Assembly: GCA_963781025.1 (NCBI GenBank)
Contig: CAWADU010000003.1
Location: 558,001-622,000 of the forward strand
Origin: Tardibacter sp963781025
GTDB lineage: Bacteria > Pseudomonadota > Alphaproteobacteria > Sphingomonadales > Sphingomonadaceae
Length of the DNA stretch: 64,000 nucleotides
Direction: 5' to 3'
A program made the position numbers and the translations under genes. Below are positions 7,874 through 16,159 of this stretch, piece by piece; position 1 is the first letter of the stretch; each line of letters starts with the position of its first letter. Below the pieces are notes generated by a model. The model worked only from the letters and a program-made list of their open reading frames with translations. It did not search any database and had not been told where the DNA came from.

Positions 7874-8734
7874 CTATTGCCGCGCTTTCGGCTGCCGGTC
7901 GTCAGCCTTGCGAATCTGGGCGTTCAGGGTTGCGACGGCTTCGGGATAAAATGGTCCGCCGCATACCGTGAGCGCTTCGGGCAGGTAGAGACGGCGTGAT
8001 CGCGGAATGACTTTTTCCAGCGCGGGATGGTGGATCATCTCCGTGCCACGATCGGTTACAGCGCGGGCGCCCGTGTCCATGACCAGGAAGTCTGGCTGGG
8101 AGGCGATCATTGCCTCGACCGGTAGCCGTGAAAGAGATGGCCGGTCGAGTCTTGCTGCGAGATTGACCAGGCCGGAGCGGGTCATGATTTCATCCCATAA
8201 GGTGCCTGTGCCGGTAAGATAGCCCCTGCGCTGATAATAGCCGGCGACGCGGCCCCGGCCCGGCCTGTCGCGTGCGAGCCGGCCCAGATCCGCCTGCATG
8301 GTTCGGATAAGCGCCTCGCCACGCTCCTGATGGCCGATCGCCCGGGAAAGAGTGCGGATGTTCGCGAAGATCGCCGTCAGGCTGGTAGCATCCGCGATTT
8401 CAAGAACCCTGACGCCGTGATGCCGGAGGAAGGCCAGGGTGTCCTTTCGCCAATAAGGGAAGGTAATGACCAGGTCGGGCCGAAGAGACAGGACTTCCTC
8501 GGCGCTGCCCCTGAAGACGGGATAAGCCTTGGCCTTGTCGGCATAATAGGAAAGCGACGGATCGCGCGCAAAGGGGGAGAGCGCGGCAATCTGGCCATGG
8601 TCGGCAAGCGCGATCAGAAATTGATCGGCGCACATGGTCAGCGACACGATCCTGTGCGGCGCGGGGCTGGCTATGGCAGGCGCCGAAATGGCGAGACCGC
8701 ACAGGAGCGCAAAGATGCGAAGAACATTTGCCAT
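7874..8734 (-). CDS. Periplasmic substrate-binding protein of a metal-chelate ABC importer (BtuF/FecB-like)
   Basis: A 286-residue class III periplasmic binding protein with a signal peptide (residues 1-22, ending ISAPAIA). The lobes show RIVSLTMCADQFLIALA, an interlobe helix near the middle, and a C-terminal lobe with PDFLVMDTG. It should deliver a corrinoid, heme or siderophore to the permease and ATPase encoded divergently next door. The ATG at 8734 gives a clean signal peptide; the longer form would use a TTG at 8752. No cobalamin riboswitch fits in the 102 bases between the divergent starts, so vitamin B12 as substrate is possible but not shown. Confidence 0.85.
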   Translation of the reverse strand: MANVLRIFALLCGLAISAPAIASPAPHRIVSLTMCADQFLIALADHGQIAALSPFARDPSLSYYADKAKAYPVFRGSAEEVLSLRPDLVITFPYWRKDTLAFLRHHGVRVLEIADATSLTAIFANIRTLSRAIGHQERGEALIRTMQADLGRLARDRPGRGRVAGYYQRRGYLTGTGTLWDEIMTRSGLVNLAARLDRPSLSRLPVEAMIASQPDFLVMDTGARAVTDRGTEMIHHPALEKVIPRSRRLYLPEALTVCGGPFYPEAVATLNAQIRKADDRQPKARQ

Positions 8735-8836
8735 GCGGGACCGGGTTTCCAAGACTACAGCTTCTGGTTACGGATGCAGCCATTGGCTCTGAGACACAAG
8801 CGTGGCAGGGCGGCTCGATCCTGACGAGGTCCTACC

Positions 8837-9862
8837 GTGACTGAACCTGCTTCACGAGCATCGATCGAAGTCGTATCCAGACGTAACTGGCTTTTCGTGT
8901 TGTTGATGTTGCTCGGCATGGGGCTGGCGCTGCTTTCCCTCTCGGTCGGCCCAGCAGGGCTGCCTCCGGGCCGGGTCGTCGCGGCGCTCCTGGGGCAAAG
9001 CGATGCGATCGACAGGGCGATCGTCGTCGATCTGCGTCTGCCGCGCGTGCTGCTGGGTTTGTTGGTCGGGGCCATGCTGGGAATCGGCGGCGCCGCGATG
9101 CAGGGATATCTTCGGAATCCGTTGGCGGAGCCTGCGGTGCTGGGCGCGTCGAACGCCGCGGCGTTGGGGGCGGTGATCGCGCTTTATTTCGGTTTCGCCA
9201 ATGCTTTCCCGCTGGCTTTGCCGGTGATGGCCGTGGCGGGCGCGATCGCGGCGCTGGTGCCCTTGATGCTGCTCGCACGCCGTTCGGAAAGCCCTCTGGG
9301 ACTTATCCTCGCCGGTGTCGCGATCAGCACGCTGGCAGGGGCGGGGATTTCGCTGGCGCTCAACCTGTCGCCAAACCCCTTTGCCGCGATGGAAATCATG
9401 ACCTGGTTGCTCGGTTCGCTCGAGGATCGGTCGTTTGACCATCTCCTGATCGCATTGCCGTGCATCGGCGCGGGCATTGCGCTGTTGCTGTGGGACGGCA
9501 GGGCGCTGGACGCGTTGACGCTGGGGGAGGATGGCGCCCGGTCGCTGGGTGTCAGGCTCGATCGGGTGCGGTTCAGGCTGCTGCTGGGCCTGGGTATCGG
9601 CATTGGGGGCGCCGTCGCGGTCTCCGGAGCGATTGGCTTCGTGGGCCTGGTCGTGCCCCATCTCGTCCGGCCGTTCACGGACCGCAGCCCCAGCGCGGTG
9701 TTGCTGCCGTCGGCGCTGGGAGGGGCTGTGCTGCTGTGCGCCGCCGACATCGCCGTCCGGGTCGTTCCAACCACGAATGAACTGCGTCTCGGCGTCCTGA
9801 CCGCTATTCTTGGGGTTCCGGTCTTTCTCTATCATCTGATGCGGGAGCGGCGGGTATGGTGA
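8837..9862 (+). CDS. FecCD/BtuC-family ABC importer permease
   Basis: A 341-residue permease with about ten membrane helices, the usual size for FecCD/BtuC proteins. Family motifs are VDLRLPRVLLGLLVGAMLG, GAAMQGYLRNPLAEPAVLG and, near the end, GFVGLVVPHLVRPF, the cytoplasmic loop that contacts the ATPase. A GTG start at 8837 is preceded by GAGG. The stop overlaps the ATPase start by seven bases, so the two subunits are translationally coupled. Together with the divergent binding protein they form a complete importer for a metal chelate. Confidence 0.92.
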   Translation: MTEPASRASIEVVSRRNWLFVLLMLLGMGLALLSLSVGPAGLPPGRVVAALLGQSDAIDRAIVVDLRLPRVLLGLLVGAMLGIGGAAMQGYLRNPLAEPAVLGASNAAALGAVIALYFGFANAFPLALPVMAVAGAIAALVPLMLLARRSESPLGLILAGVAISTLAGAGISLALNLSPNPFAAMEIMTWLLGSLEDRSFDHLLIALPCIGAGIALLLWDGRALDALTLGEDGARSLGVRLDRVRFRLLLGLGIGIGGAVAVSGAIGFVGLVVPHLVRPFTDRSPSAVLLPSALGGAVLLCAADIAVRVVPTTNELRLGVLTAILGVPVFLYHLMRERRVW

Positions 9863-10632
9863 CGCTGACCGCGCGGGCCCTTCATGTCCAAATCGACGGC
9901 ACCGCAATTCTTCACGGCATCGACTGCGCGCTCGAAGGCGGGAAGCTGGCCGGCATCATCGGTCCGAACGGCGCGGGAAAGTCGACATTCCTAAAGGCGG
10001 TGATGCACCTGCTGCCGGCGACAAGCGGCGCGGTGTTGATTGACGGACGGCCCGTCGAAAGCCTCAACGAGCAGGAGCGGGCAAGGCTGGCGGCGTATTT
10101 GCCGCAGGGGCAGGAGGTGCATTGGCCGCTCAGTGTCGAGCGGCTCGTTGCTTTGGGGCGTTTGCCGCACCTTGCTCCCTTTTCGAGCCTCGCTGAACAG
10201 GATCATCTGGCGGTGAGGCAGGCCATGGCCGATGCCGACGTGCTCCATCTTGCCGGGCGGGCGGTAAATGAGCTTTCCGGCGGCGAGCGATCCCGCGTGC
10301 TGCTGGCGCGCGCGCTCAGCGTGGAGGCGCCGGTGCTGATCGTAGATGAGCCATTGGCCGCTCTCGACCCCGGTCACCAACTGGCGACCATGGCGTTGCT
10401 GAAGAATCTGGCGGCGGGAGGGCGGCTGGTCGTGGTCGTGATGCACGACCTGACGATTGCCTCGCGGTTCTGCGACCGCCTCCTTTTAATGGCCAACGGC
10501 AAGCTGGTGACCGACGGAACTGCCGCGCAGGTGCTGGATGAGGAGCGTATTCGAGAGGTCTATGGCGTTGAGGCACTTATCGGCCATCATCTCGGTCAGC
10601 GCTACGTTCTGCCCTGGCGGGAGGCGCACTAG
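9856..10632 (+). CDS. FepC/BtuD-family ABC importer ATPase
   Basis: A 258-residue ATPase with Walker A GPNGAGKST (near residue 36), signature LSGGERSR, Walker B VLIVDEPLAALD and the switch histidine in VVMHDLT. The family is the iron-chelate/corrinoid importer ATPases. The gene overlaps the permease by seven bases. The gene downstream is convergent and unrelated. Confidence 0.92.
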   Translation: MVTLTARALHVQIDGTAILHGIDCALEGGKLAGIIGPNGAGKSTFLKAVMHLLPATSGAVLIDGRPVESLNEQERARLAAYLPQGQEVHWPLSVERLVALGRLPHLAPFSSLAEQDHLAVRQAMADADVLHLAGRAVNELSGGERSRVLLARALSVEAPVLIVDEPLAALDPGHQLATMALLKNLAAGGRLVVVVMHDLTIASRFCDRLLLMANGKLVTDGTAAQVLDEERIREVYGVEALIGHHLGQRYVLPWREAH

Positions 10633-10653
10633 GCCCCCGCCTGGTAACAGCAA

Positions 10654-11385
10654 TCAGTGAGACCGGACGACCTGCAGCGGCATCTCGCGCCGGGACGGAA
10701 ATTCGCAAATCCGCGGGGTCTGCACGGGCTCGTCCTGATTAAGACCGCGCGTGACCGCCCAGATGGCTGCCTGGGTGCGATTGAGCACACGAAGCTTTCT
10801 GAGGATGGCTTTGATGTGCACCTTCACGGTCGCTTCGGTGATTTCGAGACGACGCGCAATGATCTTGTTGGCGTCTCCGCTGATAAGACAGCGCAGGATT
10901 TCGATCTCGCGATCCGACAGGTTCAGCTCAAGCTTGCCAGATTCCCAGGTGCCGGGCGCTGAACGCCAAACCGGGTCGATCAATGCATCGACGATCTGCG
11001 ACGGCATGACTTTTTCACCTAGCGCGATAAGTCTCAGCGCGCCGCCCAGCGGTTCGCAGGAGATAGCCTTGACGAGATAGCCGTCAACGCCGGCGTTGAA
11101 GGCCTGAGCAACACTTTCGACGCTATAATCATCAGCCATAAGGACAATATGCGAACCCGCAAAAGTCTCATGCAACAGACGGCAGACGTCAAAGCTGTCG
11201 TTGTCGGCGTGCGCATCCACGATGATCAGATGCGGATTCGGCCGATCCATTGTAGCAGCGACCATCGCAGTTGAGTCTGAAACTGTAGACTCGACAGTAA
11301 ATGACTGGTCAATAAGGATTCTTTTAAGTCCCTCACGGACGATCTCGTTTTTTCCGAGAATGCACACGCGGATGTCTTCCAACAT
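10654..11385 (-). CDS. NarL/LuxR-type response regulator beside the polysaccharide locus
   Basis: A 243-residue protein with an N-terminal receiver-like domain (VCILGKNEIVREGL, acceptor region IIVDAHADND, a Lys in GYLVKAIS) and a C-terminal LuxR helix-turn-helix at about residues 155-215 (LSDREIEILRCLISGDANKIIARRLEITEATVKVHIKAILRKL). The residue normally acidic in the first loop is changed (GKNE), so phosphorylation may be weak or absent. It lies at the edge of the polysaccharide locus and is transcribed in the same direction as the nine-gene run, so it may regulate the locus. No sensor kinase is adjacent. Confidence 0.85.
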   Translation of the reverse strand: MLEDIRVCILGKNEIVREGLKRILIDQSFTVESTVSDSTAMVAATMDRPNPHLIIVDAHADNDSFDVCRLLHETFAGSHIVLMADDYSVESVAQAFNAGVDGYLVKAISCEPLGGALRLIALGEKVMPSQIVDALIDPVWRSAPGTWESGKLELNLSDREIEILRCLISGDANKIIARRLEITEATVKVHIKAILRKLRVLNRTQAAIWAVTRGLNQDEPVQTPRICEFPSRREMPLQVVRSH

Positions 11386-11526
11386 CGGCCAACTCCCCCT
11401 GCATTGAGTAGTTGAAAGAATAAAGCGGTCAATTCAGGAGATTACTGTGCATCAACTGTGCCAGACTCATTTCGGCCCGCAAAATGGTGGCCTGAGTGCT
11501 ACTTAGGGATTATGTTGCATAGGCAA

Positions 11527-11550
11527 AACGAACTTCGTGTAAATTGTTCC
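11527..11550 (-). promoter_or_regulatory. Possible EcfG-like promoter upstream of the LuxR-type regulator
   Basis: On the minus strand the sequence reads GGAAC, 15 bases, CGTT, about 140 bases upstream of the response regulator at 10654-11385. The boxes match the EcfG consensus, but the spacer is one base shorter than usual. The rest of the 253-base gap (11386-11638) shows nothing else definite. Confidence 0.3.
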
Positions 11551-11638
11551 GACAGATTTTCCTGTTTGGCTGTGGCATTTTGAGTGAGCCATAAGGGGGA
11601 TGGTGCGGCGCTTTTGATCAAAATCGAGCCGGTTCTTG

Positions 11639-12775
11639 TTAATCCGAGGGTGGTTGTGGCGACGTCGACGTGTCGATCCGTGCAGAATTGACGAGAGCCC
11701 GCCATCGTCCGATCACATGTTCGGCATCGAACCGGCCCGAATTCAACCGGGCAGCAGCCCCCAATCTTTCACGCAAGGCCGGATCAGACATCAGCCTGCG
11801 CATGGCCATGCTTAAGCCATGCACGTCCTCGGGGGGAACGAGTAGCCCATCAACTTCATGTTGCACCATTTCAGCCGGGCCAAATGGACAATCGAAAGAC
11901 ACGATCGGCAGGCCGGCGGCCATCGCCTCCCCCAGCACATTGGGAAAGCCTTCGAACCGGGAAGAAAGGGCGAAGACGGTTGCCCGCTCCATCCATCCGC
12001 CGGGCACCTCGCTCAAACCCGGCAGCAGGGCATGATTTTCAAGCCCCAGCGACCTGATGCGTTCTTCCAATTTAGGCCTTGCCTCGCCTTCCCCCCAGAT
12101 CACCAGCCGCCAATCGGGAAATTCCGGGGATATCCGTGCAAAGGCGTCGATGAGAAGGTCAAAGCCCTTCTGGGGAAGAAGGCGGCCGACGGCGACCAGC
12201 GTGGGCGATTCCGGATGTGACCGTTTCACCGTCGAGGCGGCGATGATCGGGTTTGGAATGACAACGGCATGCTTGCGGACATTCGGGGGAAGGCAGATGA
12301 GACTGGCGGTCGTCTGCATCACGACGATGGAGGCGCGTCGATAGAGCCTGTGGAGCATCGGGCGCCATAGCGGATGCGATGATTGGCGCGTCGGATTGTT
12401 TCGTTCGGATACGATGACAGGAAGATGAAGCCCGGCGGTTGCCAGAAGCGTGATGGCGTTCACCTTGGTGAGAAAGCTCACGACGAGATCGGGCCGCTGT
12501 TTTTTAAGAATACGTCGCAACCGCCACCATCGTTGCAGAGTGGTCATCAGTCCCGCGAGCCGCCTGCCCGAGGTGGTGGACAGATTCAGCCGGATCAGAT
12601 GAATGCGGGGATCGAAAGGATGATAGACCGGATCGTCCGGTCCATCGAAGGCGATGATGCAGATATCGTTGCCCGATGCGGCCCAGTTGGCGGAGATCAG
12701 GCTGATGACGCGCTCGGCACCCCCCGCCCCGAGACCCGCCACCACGAAGATCACCCGCATGCCGCTAACGGACAT
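11639..12775 (-). CDS. GT4-family glycosyltransferase
   Basis: A 378-residue GT-B fold glycosyltransferase. The N-terminal domain opens with FVVAGLGAGGAERVISLIS (glycine-rich acceptor loop). The C-terminal domain has VGRLLPQKGFDLLIDAF and the GT4 donor-binding EX7E-type region SSRFEGFPNVLGEAMAAG. It resembles the enzymes that extend lipid-linked repeat units. The ATG at 12775 fits the start of the fold, whereas the longer ORF runs well into the HAD gene. It overlaps the HAD gene by 11 bases and is the last gene of the nine-gene run. Confidence 0.88.
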   Translation of the reverse strand: MSVSGMRVIFVVAGLGAGGAERVISLISANWAASGNDICIIAFDGPDDPVYHPFDPRIHLIRLNLSTTSGRRLAGLMTTLQRWWRLRRILKKQRPDLVVSFLTKVNAITLLATAGLHLPVIVSERNNPTRQSSHPLWRPMLHRLYRRASIVVMQTTASLICLPPNVRKHAVVIPNPIIAASTVKRSHPESPTLVAVGRLLPQKGFDLLIDAFARISPEFPDWRLVIWGEGEARPKLEERIRSLGLENHALLPGLSEVPGGWMERATVFALSSRFEGFPNVLGEAMAAGLPIVSFDCPFGPAEMVQHEVDGLLVPPEDVHGLSMAMRRLMSDPALRERLGAAARLNSGRFDAEHVIGRWRALVNSARIDTSTSPQPPSD

Positions 12776-13520
12776 GGTCCACTGCCTGCCTTGCAGCCGG
12801 GTCGCCCGGCCGTGGGCCGAGCAGGTCGTCCAGCCGTTCATCGGTCAATTCGTCAAGGCTTGTGATCACCAGGTCGACGGGGTTCGGATTCAGATGCGGA
12901 TGGATTGCCTCGGGACGGATTATCTGCACCGCCCGCCAGCCCAGGGCGCGTGGGGCGATGAAATCCTTGGCCGGATTGTCCGCCACATAGACAAAGGCCG
13001 CTGGCGGCAATGAATAATGTTCTTCGATATAATTGAAGCCGCGCTGATGGGGCTTCCAATAATCCCGCCCCCAAAGGCCGGTGCAGACAATGGGAAAGAC
13101 ATTCTTCCCGTCGATGCCGAGCGCGCGGATCTTGTTCTCCTGGGTAACGAGAGGGCCGTCCGTCAGCATCGCAAGCGCGCGGCGTGAGCTGCAGCGATCG
13201 ATAAAGCGTTCAGCATCGGGCAGGAGGGCGATATCTGGCTCATGCTCCCGGTAAACGGTCACGAGTTGCTCGACGAGGCCGGGCGGCGTGGAAATGCCGA
13301 GCACGGCCAATGCGGCGTCGAAAATGTCACCCCGGCGACCGGCGCGAAACAGGTCTCGGGCAACGGCGCTGAAGTTTTCAATGCCATATTCCGCTGCAAG
13401 CCATTGCCCGACCGCGGAAAAGCCGCTCAGCACATAATCGCGTTCCAGATAAAGCGTATCGTCGAGGTCGAGGACGACGACGCTGGTTGCGGTCCGCGCA
13501 CAGTCTGAGGAGTCAGTCAT
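12765..13520 (-). CDS. HAD-superfamily hydrolase of the polysaccharide locus
   Basis: A 251-residue HAD phosphatase-type protein. Motif I is VVLDLDDTLYLE (catalytic DxD near residues 18-20), motif II is LAMLTDGP, motif III includes the Lys in KPHQRGF, and motif IV is VYVADNPAKDF. It should dephosphorylate a small molecule or sugar phosphate. It overlaps the ATP-grasp gene by four bases (ATGA). The tight linkage to ATP-grasp, PIG-L and formyltransferase genes suggests one modification pathway, with a substrate that is not known. Confidence 0.85.
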   Translation of the reverse strand: MTDSSDCARTATSVVVLDLDDTLYLERDYVLSGFSAVGQWLAAEYGIENFSAVARDLFRAGRRGDIFDAALAVLGISTPPGLVEQLVTVYREHEPDIALLPDAERFIDRCSSRRALAMLTDGPLVTQENKIRALGIDGKNVFPIVCTGLWGRDYWKPHQRGFNYIEEHYSLPPAAFVYVADNPAKDFIAPRALGWRAVQIIRPEAIHPHLNPNPVDLVITSLDELTDERLDDLLGPRPGDPAARQAVDHVR

Positions 13521-14572
13521 GGCGAGACGAACACCGCGGCGTCATAGCGCATCATCATCACGCCTTCACGCCAATCGTCGTGCGCGGTACTGGCAAGACC
13601 CAGGCGGTCCTCCAGCAGCCATCGCGAAAAACCGGCTCCCGCGCGGTGTGCGAGCGGATAGCCGCCTCCGAACCGGGCATTGATTTCAAAGACGGAGGCC
13701 TGATCGTCGGAATCGACAATCGCCTGGAAGCACAAGGCGCCACGCGGCTGGGGAAGCACCGCTGCGATCTGCCGGGCGAGGGCTGTCAATTGCGGCAGGC
13801 GGCGGGTGATTCCTTTTTCGACCTCGCCCGCGCGGACCTGCACACGTTCGTGCGGCACAGCAGAACGCAGCCGCCCGCTTTGGTCGAAAAAGATGTTTAC
13901 CGTATACTCCCGGCCTCGCAGAAGCTCCTGCGCGACCAGCGGCTCACTTTTGCCGAGATCGGGAAAATCGCCCGGCGTGTCGACGATACGCAGGCCGCGG
14001 CTGGCGCTGCCATGCTTTGCCTTGACGATGAGCGGCCATTGCCATGCGTCGGGCGCCCCCCTGACCGCCTCGGCCGGCGCGGTACGGGGCGACGGAATGC
14101 CGTGCAAGGCAAGAAATTCTGCCGTTTTCAGCTTATCGCGAGCGATTTCGACCAGTTCGGGCGCGCTGACGGCGACATCGGCGCCGACCGCTTCGAAACG
14201 GGTGCGGGCGAGACTGAGCGGCAGCAGCTCGGGATCTATCGTCGGAACGATCATCGAGACAGCGTGGTCGCGGCATATGTCCAGCAGCGCATCGACATAG
14301 CCCGGATCGGTGACCGGGGGCACGGCAAAGCGCGCGTCGGCCAATTGGCAGGCGGGGCTCCAGTCGGGGTTGAGGTCGCACGCCAGTATTTCCAGTTCGA
14401 TACCGAGTGCCGCCGCATCGGCGCGGAAACATTGCAGAAGTTCTGCCCTCCGCCCGGCGGAGGTGAGGAGGAGCCGCAGGCCGGCCCTCCCTTCCGGTTG
14501 GGAGCGACGGCGATCCGTTGTCTTGGCTTCGCTGGTCAGCATCCTGTCGCCTTCATGTTCAGGCAAGTTCAC
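13517..14572 (-). CDS. ATP-grasp ligase, carbamoyl-phosphate-synthase-like
   Basis: A 351-residue ATP-grasp protein. It has a Rossmann-like pre-ATP-grasp domain (LRLLLTSAGRRAELLQCF, about residues 32-50), the ATP-binding core (WPLIVKAKHGSASRGLRIV, then PLVAQELLRGREYTVNIFF) and the metal-binding end (FEINARFGGGYPLAHRAGAG). Such enzymes join a carboxylate to an amine through an acyl phosphate. In a polysaccharide locus this would suit attaching an amino acid or other acid to an amino sugar, but the substrates are inferred, not shown. It overlaps both neighbours (4 and 14 bases). Confidence 0.83.
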   Translation of the reverse strand: MNLPEHEGDRMLTSEAKTTDRRRSQPEGRAGLRLLLTSAGRRAELLQCFRADAAALGIELEILACDLNPDWSPACQLADARFAVPPVTDPGYVDALLDICRDHAVSMIVPTIDPELLPLSLARTRFEAVGADVAVSAPELVEIARDKLKTAEFLALHGIPSPRTAPAEAVRGAPDAWQWPLIVKAKHGSASRGLRIVDTPGDFPDLGKSEPLVAQELLRGREYTVNIFFDQSGRLRSAVPHERVQVRAGEVEKGITRRLPQLTALARQIAAVLPQPRGALCFQAIVDSDDQASVFEINARFGGGYPLAHRAGAGFSRWLLEDRLGLASTAHDDWREGVMMMRYDAAVFVSP

Positions 14573-15245
14573 GCAACAGCATGAATGCCTCCGCCGCCTC
14601 GCGGTGAACTGTCGCGCCCCGCATCATGGCGAGCGCCTGGAGCGCCTCGACCGAACGTTCGTTCGGGAAGATCTGAACTTGCGAGCGAAAAAGCTTGAAT
14701 GCGCTCAATTTCATCTCGAGGAACCCGGTGATGTCGATGAATACATTGGGCACGAATGCGGGGGTCACATTGGGTGCGAACCAGTTCGTTTCGGACAATG
14801 TCTCATAAGCATAAATGCGTGCGGGAAACTGCGCATTCCTGGGTCTGGCGGCGACCATGCCGGATGTGAAAATCAGTTGATGATCGAGATGCACGTCGCC
14901 GATGAACGGCAGGAAGATGGTGTCCGGGTTGATCTCCGCGACCAGCTTCTGCATCGCACCGTTCAGTTCGGCATGCGGGACCTGGTCAAGCTCGGCGGCG
15001 GGAAAACCCATAAAGTGGGCGCGATGTACACCGAGCAGGTCATGCGCGGCCCTCGCCTCCGTCTCTACTGCTGCCGAACGGGCTTCGTTGAAACGGGGAG
15101 GGGTGCCCCGTGTGACGATTGCAACATGCACCTCGCAGCCCAGGTTCGCGAGCCTGGCGATGGTTCCCCCGCAACCCAGCACCTCGTCATCGGGGTGAGG
15201 CGCGATGACGAGGGCGCGCTTAATGCCATTGATAACGCTCAACAT
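14559..15245 (-). CDS. PIG-L family zinc deacetylase
   Basis: A 228-residue LmbE/PIG-L deacetylase. The zinc site is visible as APHPDDEVLGCGG (residues 15-27) and VHLDHQL further on. Family members remove acetyl groups from N-acetylglucosamine-type sugars. The start codon shares its first base with the stop of the formyltransferase gene (TAATG), and the 3' end overlaps the ATP-grasp gene. Deacetylation followed by formylation or acylation of the freed amine is a plausible sequence. Confidence 0.88.
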   Translation of the reverse strand: MLSVINGIKRALVIAPHPDDEVLGCGGTIARLANLGCEVHVAIVTRGTPPRFNEARSAAVETEARAAHDLLGVHRAHFMGFPAAELDQVPHAELNGAMQKLVAEINPDTIFLPFIGDVHLDHQLIFTSGMVAARPRNAQFPARIYAYETLSETNWFAPNVTPAFVPNVFIDITGFLEMKLSAFKLFRSQVQIFPNERSVEALQALAMMRGATVHREAAEAFMLLRELA

Positions 15246-16159
15246 TATGGCTTTCGTCCCAGATGGCTGTGCAGCTTCGGCGCGCGGTCCGATGGTGCCA
15301 GATAATCGTCAATCCGCAACGCTCCTCCATCACCGCATGCGACAACGAAACCAGCGTCGGTCAGCGCCACGACCTGGCCGGGAATTGCCGCGTGACGCGC
15401 GGCATCCGTCCAGACCTCGGCGGACCAGATCACAAGTTGTTCGTCGCCCATATGGGTGAAGGCGCCGGGATAGGGTTTACCCACAGCCCGGACGAGCCGC
15501 GCGATTTCGGCGGCCGGGCGGGACCAGTCGATCAATCCGTCGGCTGGCGTGCGCTTGGCCGCCCAGGTCGCGAAACGGTCGTCCTGCGCCATGCGCGGGG
15601 CGGTGTCGGCGGCGAGAAGCGGCAGGCTGTCGTCCAGCAGGGCGTCGAGCGCCTCCATGTGCCGGGCATAGAGGCTTGCGGCTGTTTCATCCGATGCGAC
15701 ATGGAAATAGCGCTGGGCCAGGATCGGTCCGCTGTCCACGCCGTCGTCGATCCAGAACAGGGTGGACGCGGTGATCTTTTCATCGAGCAGGATCGTCCAC
15801 GGAATGACCGCCCGGCCGCGAAGGCGCGGCAATGGGGCAGGGTGGTAGCCGATGACGCGACCGCCGACCGCTTTGCGAAAGGCAGGCCCGCAGATCTGCG
15901 ACCATCCGATGACAAAAGCATAGTCGGGCGACAGGGCCGACAGCGCATCGAGCACTTCTGGCGCGTTGCTGTTGGCCGCGTGAATGACGGACGCGCCCGC
16001 GTCCCGCGCTTCGGCGCTCATATCCGTGAAATCGGAATGACGGCCGGCAAGCTCGGGCGGGAGTGTCACCAGCGCCGCCACTTCCCAATCCGGTGCGGAC
16101 GACACCGCCTGAAGTGTTATCCGTGTGCTTTCAACCGCGCCGATGATGACCGCCCGCAT
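15245..16159 (-). CDS. Formyltransferase (Fmt-like, probably sugar N-formyltransferase)
   Basis: A 304-residue protein with the formyltransferase N-terminal domain (YHPAPLPRLRGRAVIPW, then DDGVDSGPIL) and a C-terminal OB-like domain as in methionyl-tRNA formyltransferase. In the catalytic triad the His and the Asp (VDSG) are present, but the Asn two residues before the His is replaced by Gly (GYH instead of NxH). In this locus a role in N-formylating an amino sugar with N10-formyl-THF is likelier than tRNA formylation. Its start overlaps the end of the glycosyltransferase-PGT fusion by 29 bases. Confidence 0.8.
   Translation of the reverse strand: MRAVIIGAVESTRITLQAVSSAPDWEVAALVTLPPELAGRHSDFTDMSAEARDAGASVIHAANSNAPEVLDALSALSPDYAFVIGWSQICGPAFRKAVGGRVIGYHPAPLPRLRGRAVIPWTILLDEKITASTLFWIDDGVDSGPILAQRYFHVASDETAASLYARHMEALDALLDDSLPLLAADTAPRMAQDDRFATWAAKRTPADGLIDWSRPAAEIARLVRAVGKPYPGAFTHMGDEQLVIWSAEVWTDAARHAAIPGQVVALTDAGFVVACGDGGALRIDDYLAPSDRAPKLHSHLGRKP

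Noticed and set aside
8735..8836. Cobalamin riboswitch for the BtuFCD-like importer
   Set aside because: The 102-base divergent gap is too short and has no B12-box-like sequence.
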